Part shown: positions 58,631-64,000 of the stretch, piece after piece
Layout: each line of letters begins with the position of its first letter
Position numbering within the stretch: the first letter of the stretch is position 1
NCBI GenBank assembly: GCA_964482495.1
Contig: CAYZXS010000009.1
Location: 34,195-98,194, forward strand
Direction of reading: 5' to 3'
DNA length: 64,000 bases
Source: J029 sp964482495
GTDB taxonomy: Bacteria; Planctomycetota; UBA1135
The notes under the pieces: model-generated
Database searches by the model: none
What the model was told of the DNA's origin: nothing
The model's input: only the letters and a program-made list of their open reading frames with translations
Position numbers and translations under genes: made by a program

Positions 58631-59584
58631 ATGACCATGGATCGCCGAACTTGGTTGAAGACTGGCCTCGCCGCCGGCGTCGGCGCCGCCGCCCCGGGCG
58701 CGCTGCGAGCCGCGGCGCCGGCCTCCGCCCGAGCGGCGGCCCTCCCCTCCCCCGGCGAGCCCTTCTCGCTCGACTACGCCCCTCACTTCAACATGTTCAA
58801 GCGCGTGGCGGGCGACGACCTGGTGGCGCAGCTCGAGTGGGCCCACGACCAGGGCTTCCGCTCCTGGGAGGACAACCGGATGGCCACGCGGCCAGTCGAA
58901 GAGCAGGAGCGCATCGCCAAGGCGATGGAGCGGCTGGACATGCGCATGGGCGTCTTCGTCGCGAACTTCGGCACCGCCTTCGCTGAGCAGAGCTTCAGCT
59001 CCGGCAAGCAGGAGACCCGCGACAGCTTCCTGGCCGACCTGCGGAAGGCGGTCGAGGTCGCCAAGCGGGTCAACGCCAAGTGGATGACCATCGTGCTCGG
59101 CACCGAGGATCCGAAGCTGGCCTCCGGCTTCCAGGACGCCCACGCCATCGACATGCTGCGCCGCGGCGCCGAGCTGTTCGTGCCGCACGGCTTGGTGATG
59201 GTGATGGAGCCGCTCAACTTCCGCGACCACCCGCGGCTGTTCGTGCGCCGCTCCGACCACGCCTACGCCCTGTGCAAGGCGGTGGATTCGCCGGCGGTCA
59301 AGATCCTGTTCGACATCTACCACCAGGCGATCACCGAGGGCAACCTGATCCCGAACATCGACGCCTGCTGGGACGAGATCGCCTACTTCCAGATCGGCGA
59401 CAACCCCGGTCGCAAGGAGCCCGGCACCGGCGGCGTGCACTACGGCAACGTCTTCCGGCACGTCCGGAAGCGCGGCTTCGACGGCATCCTGGGCATGGAG
59501 CACGGCAACAGCCAGGGCGGCGCCGCCGGCGACCGGGCGGTGGTCGCTGCCTACCGCCAGGCGGATGCGGTGGTCGCAGACTGA
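58631..59584 (+). CDS. Tat-exported TIM-barrel protein, hydroxypyruvate isomerase-like
   Basis: 317 residues with a twin-arginine signal (MDRRTWLKTGLAAGVGAAAPGALRAAAPA). The barrel shows FSLDYAPHFNMFKRVAGDDLVAQLEWAHDQGF, IVLGTEDPKLASGFQ, VMVMEPLNFRDHPRLFV, VKILFDIYHQAITEGNL, YFQIGDNPGRKEPGTGGVHY and a metal-binding Glu in GILGMEHGNSQGG. These are typical of sugar-phosphate isomerase/epimerase (AP endonuclease 2) relatives annotated as hydroxypyruvate isomerase. The substrate is unknown, and periplasmic location is inferred from the Tat signal. Confidence 0.87.
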   Translation: MTMDRRTWLKTGLAAGVGAAAPGALRAAAPASARAAALPSPGEPFSLDYAPHFNMFKRVAGDDLVAQLEWAHDQGFRSWEDNRMATRPVEEQERIAKAMERLDMRMGVFVANFGTAFAEQSFSSGKQETRDSFLADLRKAVEVAKRVNAKWMTIVLGTEDPKLASGFQDAHAIDMLRRGAELFVPHGLVMVMEPLNFRDHPRLFVRRSDHAYALCKAVDSPAVKILFDIYHQAITEGNLIPNIDACWDEIAYFQIGDNPGRKEPGTGGVHYGNVFRHVRKRGFDGILGMEHGNSQGGAAGDRAVVAAYRQADAVVAD

Positions 59585-59634
59585 GGGGCGGCGTAACCTC
59601 CCCCGGGCTTCCTCGCGGCCCATCCCCCCCGCCC

Positions 59635-61625
59635 GTGTCCACCAACCGCGTCGCCGTCGTCGAGGCGAACCTTGACCGCTTCCTCGCTGAGGCCTCGCCG
59701 GCGCTTCGCGCCCTGGCGCCCGACCAGCCCCTCCGCCCGGGCACCCGGCTGAGCGCAGCCGCGGCGGTCGAGCTCTTCGAGGACATGTGCCTGTCGCGGG
59801 CGCTGGACGTGGCCGCGCGCGAGCTGAAGCGGACCGACCGCGGCTACTACACGATCTCGAGCGCCGGCCACGAGGCCAACGCGGTCGTCGGCGCGCTGCT
59901 GCGCCCGACCGACCCCTGCTTCCTCCACTACCGCTCGGGCGGGCTGATGATGGCGCGCGCGCGGCGGCTCGGCCACGGCGACCCGGCGCTGGACATGATG
60001 CACGGCGTGTGCGCCTCCCGCGAGGACCCGGTCTCCGGCGGCCGCCACAAGGTGTGGGGCTCCAAGGCCGGCTGGGTGCCGCCGCAGACCAGCACCATCG
60101 CCTCGCACCTGCCGAAGGCCATGGGGACCGCCTTCGCCATCGGCCGGGCGCGGCGGATGGGGATCGACCCCGGCGTGCCCCTGTCGGCGATCGTCTGCTG
60201 CTCCTTCGGCGACGCCTCGACCAACCACGCCACCGCCCAGTCCGGGCTCAACGCCGGCCGCTTCGCCGCCCGCCGCGGCCGCCCGGCGCCGATCCTGTGG
60301 CTGTGCGAGGACAACGGCATCGGCATCAGCACCGCCACGCCCGAGGGCTGGATCCAGGAGACCTACGACGGCCGCGCGGAGATGCCCTACTTCCTGGCCG
60401 CGGGCGACCTGGACCAAGTCTACGAGGTCGCCGCCGAGGCCATCGCCACCTGCCGGAGGCGGCGCGGGCCGGTGTTCCTCCACCTCAAGACCGAGCGGCT
60501 CTGGGGGCACGCGGGCAGCGACATCGAGACCNNNNNNNNNNNNNNNNNNNNNNNNNNNNNNNNNNNNNNNNNNNNNNNNNNNNNNNNNNNNNNNNNNNNN
60601 NNNNNNNNNNNNNNNNNNNNNNNNNNNNNNNCGACGAGATGCTGCGCCACCCGGAGATCCTGCTGTTCGGCGAGGACGTCGGCCGCAAGGGCGGGGTCTA
60701 CGGCGTCACCCAAGGCCTGCAGCGGCTGTTCGGCCAGGCGCGCTGCTTCGACACCGTGCTCGACGAGACCTCGATCCTGGGCATCGCCCAGGGCGCGGCG
60801 CTGCTGGACCTGCTGCCGATGCCGGAGATCCAGTACCTGGCTTATCTGCACAACGCCATCGATCAGCTGCGCGGCGAGGCCTGCTCGCTGCAGTTCTTCT
60901 CCAACGGCCAATACCGCAACCCGATGGTGCTGCGGATCCAGGGCCTGGCCTACCAGAAGGGCTTCGGCGGTCACTTCCACAACGACGCCGCGCTCGGCGC
61001 CCTGCGCGAGATCCCCGGCCTGATGCTGGCGGTGCCGGCGCGCGGCGACGACGCCGCCCGACTGCTGCGCGGCGCGGTGGCCGCGGCGCGCGCCTGCGGC
61101 CGGGTGGCGGTGGTGGTCGAGCCGATCGCCCTCTACCACGAGCGCGACCTCTACGAGGCCGGCGACGGCGGCTGGCTGGCCGACTACCCGCCGCCCGACG
61201 GCAGCCCCGAGAGCGCCCTGCTGCCGGGCGAGGTCGGGGTCTACCACCCCGACCACCGCGACGTCCTGATCGTCAGCTACGGCAACGGCCTGCGGCTCTC
61301 CCTCCGCGCCGCCCGGACCCTCGAGCGGGAGCACGGCCTGCGGGCCCGGATCCTCGACCTGCGCTGGCTGGCGCCGCTGCCCTTCGAGGCCATCCGCCAG
61401 CACGCGGGCGCCTGCCACGGCGTGCTGGTGGCGGACGAGTGCCGCCGCAGCGCCGGCATCGCCGACGCCGTACTCGCCGACCTGGCCGAGGACGACTATC
61501 CCTGGCCCCTGCGCAGCGTTCGCTCCGCCGACAGCTACCTGCCGCTCGGCCCCTCGGCCGACGCGGTGCTCCTCGACGAGGAGGCGATCGTCGCCGGCGC
61601 CCTGGCGGCCGCCGGGCGGCGCTAG
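59635..61625 (+). CDS. 2-oxoacid dehydrogenase E1, alpha and beta parts, interrupted by an assembly gap
   Basis: GTG 59635. The alpha part has RTDRGYYTISSAGHEANAVVGALL, FLHYRSGGLMMARAR, CSFGDASTNHATAQSGLNAG (TPP/Mg motif) and CEDNGIGIST. The beta part, after the gap, has LLFGEDVGRKGGVYGVTQGL, DETSILGIAQGAALL, GLAYQKGFGGHFHNDA, LIVSYGNGLRLSL and LRWLAPLPFEAI, ending at TAG 61625. The two sides are in different frames across the 100 N. A single fused alpha-beta polypeptide needs a true gap of length 2 modulo 3; otherwise these are two genes. The E1 decarboxylates a 2-oxoacid for the E2 lipoyl enzyme, not encoded here. Confidence 0.82.
60532..60631. other. Assembly gap (100 N placeholder)
   Basis: Exactly 100 N. 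The end of E1 alpha and the start of E1 beta are missing. Family comparison suggests far more than 100 nt are absent. Confidence 0.9.
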
Positions 61626-64000
61626 CGCCCCCCGCCGCCCGCCTGCTGCATGCCCTGCCGGTAGAAATTCGCCAGGGTGGTCATGCCGAGCTGCTGGAAC
61701 TGCTGCACCAGCGAGGCGTAGTCGCGCTGCTTGCGGAAGACGCGGCCGCCGAAGTTCAGCTTGGTGTCGGACGGGACCGCGGGGTCCATCTGCTGGAGCA
61801 GGGCGACGTCGCCGAGCAGCACCTCGGGCTCGACCTTGCCGCGGTAGACCGCCACTAGGCTGCCGGCGGGGTCGAGCAGCAGGCTGGTCGGCAGCGGCGT
61901 GCCGAAGTTGCCGCCGACGACCTCGCGCAGCAGCACCTCGAAGGCGGTCAGGAACTGCTCGTCGGCGTAGCCGGCGTCGGCGTTCAGGAGGCCGAAGCGC
62001 TCGAGCAGGGCCTTCGACTGGCCGTGCTGGTCGGCCGGGTCGGTGTTCAGGGTGACGACGCGCAGGCCGCTGGCCTCGATGCCCCGCGCCGCCTGCTGGA
62101 AGCCCGAGAACTCGGCCAGGCAGTTCTTGCACGTGTTGCCCCAGAGGTTGAGCAGCACCGGCCGGCCGCGCAGGTCGATGACGTGGCGCTCGGGGTTCTC
62201 GAAGGAGGGGATCTTGACCGCCACCATCGGCAGCTTCTCGGCCAGCACGATGCGGCCCACCGGGGCGGCGTTCAGGCTCATCGGCGGCGGCGGCGGCCCG
62301 GCCAGCGCCCCGGCCGGACGGGCGTCCACGGCCTCCGCGGCGCCGCTGCCCTGGACCAGGCGGTAGCGGCCGTTCACCTCTAGGCCGGTGAAGCGCTCCT
62401 GGTCGCCGTTGGGCCAGCGCACGGTGACGCCGTCGACCGAGGCCGCCGCGCCGAGCCCGAAGTGCAGGCGCTTGCTGGACTGCGCCAGATAACCCTCGCC
62501 GGCGTAGACGGTGCGCGCCTGGCGCGCGCCGCCGGCCTCCACGGTGGCCCGGGCGCCGACCGCGTCGCGGTTGCCCTGGGTGCCGACCAGGTCCAGCTTG
62601 AGGTAGCCGCCGCCGCTGGGCCCGGTGTTGCGCAGCAGCTGCAGCCGGGGGGCGGTGCGGTTCTTGAGCACCAGGTCGAGGCGGCCGTCGTCGTCCCAGT
62701 CGACCACCGCCGCGGCGCGGCCGTCGCCGCTGAAGTCGATGGTGCCGACCGAGCTGACGTCGGCGAACTCCATGCCGCCCAGGTTCAGGAACAGCCGGTT
62801 GGACTCGCGGCCGCTCCACGACAGGCCCTCGAAGAAGACCATGTGCTGGATGCTGGCCCAGGCCTGCTTGTACTGATCGGGAGCTTCGGTCTCCTCAGCG
62901 GGAGATTGCGACGTCACGCGCCGCCAGAAGAAGCTTCACAAGTCGTCCTTGAGCTCGTTGGTGACGAAGCCGTTGGGCGAGTAGAGGTCGGCGTAGCCGT
63001 CGTTGTTGAAGTCGATCTCCTTGGCCCCCCACGCCCAGCCGCCGACGGCGACCCCGGCGCTGTCGGTCGGGTCCTCGAAGCGGCCGGCGCCGGTGTTGCG
63101 CAGCATGGTGTTGCCGCGGGCGTGCCGCAGGTAGTGCTGGTGCACCTCCAGGTTGGCGCCGCCCATGTACTGCTCGCTCTGGGGCACGATCCGCCGCCCC
63201 GCGGAGCTGAACATGTTGCTGACGTAGAGGTCGGGGTGGCCGTCCAGGTCGAAGTCGGCGCAGGTCACGCCCATGCCGGCGGCCATGTCGTCGGCGCCGA
63301 GCTCGACGGCGGCGTCGCGAAACTGCCCGCCCTCGTTGAGGTAGAGGTTGTTGCGGCCGAAGTCGTTGGTGACGTAGAGGTCGAGGTCGCCGTCCTCGTC
63401 CAGGTCCTCCCACAGCGCCGCCAGGCTGAACTTGCTGTTGTTCTGGTCCAGGCCGTTGCTCTCGTTCGCGACCACGAAGGCGCCGCCGCCCTCGTTGCGG
63501 AAGTAGAGGTTGGGGGCGCCGTTGTTGGCGTCGTGGTAGGGCACCGGCACGCCGCCGATCAGGCCGTCCTTGACGTAGCGGCAGGCGTAGAGGTCCAGGT
63601 CGCCGTCGCCGTCGGCGTCCGCCGCGGCCATCGAGTAGATGTCCTCGACGCCGGCGCCGTTCGAGGGCATGAAGCTCTCGAATTTGCCGCCGCCGCCGTT
63701 GATCGCCGTCAGCAGGTGCTGGTGCACCGCCATGACGATGTCCTGGTCGCCGTCGTTGTCGAGGTCCAGGATCAGCGCCGAGCGAGTGTTGTCGAGGATG
63801 CCGAGGCCGGACTCCTGAGTGGCGTCGCGCAGGGTGCCGTCGGACCGGCGCAGGTAGAGCCGGTTCGGCAGGCCGGCCTGCTGCGGCACGTAGAGGTCGT
63901 CGAGGCCGTCGCCGTCGACGTCGCCGACCGCGACGCCCTGGGCGCCGATGAAGGAGCTGCCGAGCAGCCGGTCGGTGCGGTGCTGGAACTCCCCCACCCC
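61622..64000 (-). CDS. FG-GAP/VCBS repeat - ASPIC/UnbV - thioredoxin-like protein with an in-frame TGA (candidate selenoprotein), 5' end outside window
   Basis: The frame is open from the window edge. Repeated calcium-binding-like FG-GAP units (VAVGDVDGDGLDDLYVPQ, LDLDNDGDQDIVM, ADADGDGDLDLYACRY) run to NGFVTNELKDDL, then TGA at 62938-62936. In the same frame SFFWRRVTSQSP and YKQAWASIQHMV follow, leading into an ASPIC/UnbV domain (YLKLDLVGTQGNRDAVGARATVEAGG) and a thioredoxin-like domain with LLNLWGNTCKNCLAEF. Continuity on both sides argues for one protein. If the TGA is a true stop, a GTG at 62917 could start a second one. Probably exported. The TAG stop overlaps that of E1 (CTAG). Confidence 0.75.
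62908..62924 (-). promoter_or_regulatory. Candidate SECIS hairpin downstream of the in-frame TGA
   Basis: GCGGCG (62924-62919), loop CGUGA, CGUCGC (62913-62908) form a 6-bp stem including one G-U pair. The loop begins 18 nt after the UGA and has G at its second position. This fits general bacterial SECIS rules and matches the spacing of the 58331-58345 element, but lacks the GGUC loop. Confidence 0.4.

Noticed and set aside
50702..61625. Shared CTAG overlapping stops at 50702-50705 and 61622-61625 as a functional signal.
   Set aside because: TAG stops of convergent genes can overlap in this way by compaction alone. Two cases are not evidence for a mechanism.

Overview
The window is about 64 kb of very GC-rich DNA (roughly 70 % by eye) from a Gram-negative-type bacterium. 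It has TonB-dependent receptors, a TonB protein, an OprO/P-type porin, lipoproteins, multihaem c-type cytochromes and a Tat-exported enzyme. There is no rRNA, tRNA, CRISPR array, integrase or transposase gene. Two runs of exactly 100 N (18536-18635 and 60532-60631) mark it as a draft assembly or metagenome bin. Taxonomy is uncertain. The gene mix (GTG/TTG starts, DUF1565 beta-helix protein with a CFVATAAYG tail, FG-GAP/ASPIC protein, bacterial histone) would fit a high-GC Planctomycetota, Acidobacteriota or related lineage, but no marker here settles it.

Layout. 1-9.6 kb: a phospholipase-D/cardiolipin-synthase tail, an EEP nuclease, NAD-dependent DNA ligase, small proteins, an AGCS amino-acid symporter, an orphan HPt protein, a DegT aminotransferase and a DUF2089 regulator pair. 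9.9-15.3 kb: receptor-TonB-receptor cluster. 15.3-17.6 kb: hypothetical proteins and LemA. 17.6-22.7 kb: the aspartate/methionine operon (two trans-sulfuration-type PLP enzymes, a fused aspartokinase-homoserine dehydrogenase without ACT domains, and aspartate-semialdehyde dehydrogenase), preceded by a methionine-rich leader peptide and an attenuator-like terminator. 22.7-30.7 kb: porin, an apparently 3'-truncated kinase, beta-helix protein, Rep/UvrD helicase, PQQ-type sugar dehydrogenase. 30.8-41.5 kb: M3 and S9 peptidases, Ser/Thr kinase, degenerate metallopeptidase, pentahaem cytochrome, histone-fold protein. 41.6-49.4 kb: MsrA, ABC exporter, degenerate HD-GYP protein, YhaO/YhaN (SbcD/SbcC-like) pair. 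49.7-56.9 kb: iodotyrosine-deiodinase-like flavoprotein, DUF1294, INSIG-like membrane protein, TlpA-like thioredoxin, GMC oxidoreductase, a roughly 150-bp palindromic element, cytochrome c554-like protein, ApaG, NagB. 56.8-64 kb: ARPP-1 lipoprotein, an AhpD-like selenoprotein, a Tat-exported isomerase-like protein, an E1 alpha/beta 2-oxoacid dehydrogenase interrupted by the second gap, and a large FG-GAP/ASPIC/thioredoxin protein with an in-frame TGA.

The observations most worth a second look are these. (1) A gene of the AhpD-like peroxidase family has an in-frame TGA exactly at the second redox cysteine (CxxU), followed at the E. coli fdhF spacing by a hairpin with a GGUCU loop, which is a textbook bacterial SECIS. 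(2) A second in-frame TGA with a plausible SECIS hairpin lies in the FG-GAP/ASPIC protein. (3) A transcription-attenuation leader has four Met codons in its first seven, ahead of the methionine operon. (4) A TANNNT box lies only 6-14 nt before many start codons, implying widespread leaderless transcription. (5) There are bacterial homologues of histones, INSIG and iodotyrosine deiodinase. (6) A perfect 34-bp inverted repeat supplies the stop codons of two convergent genes.
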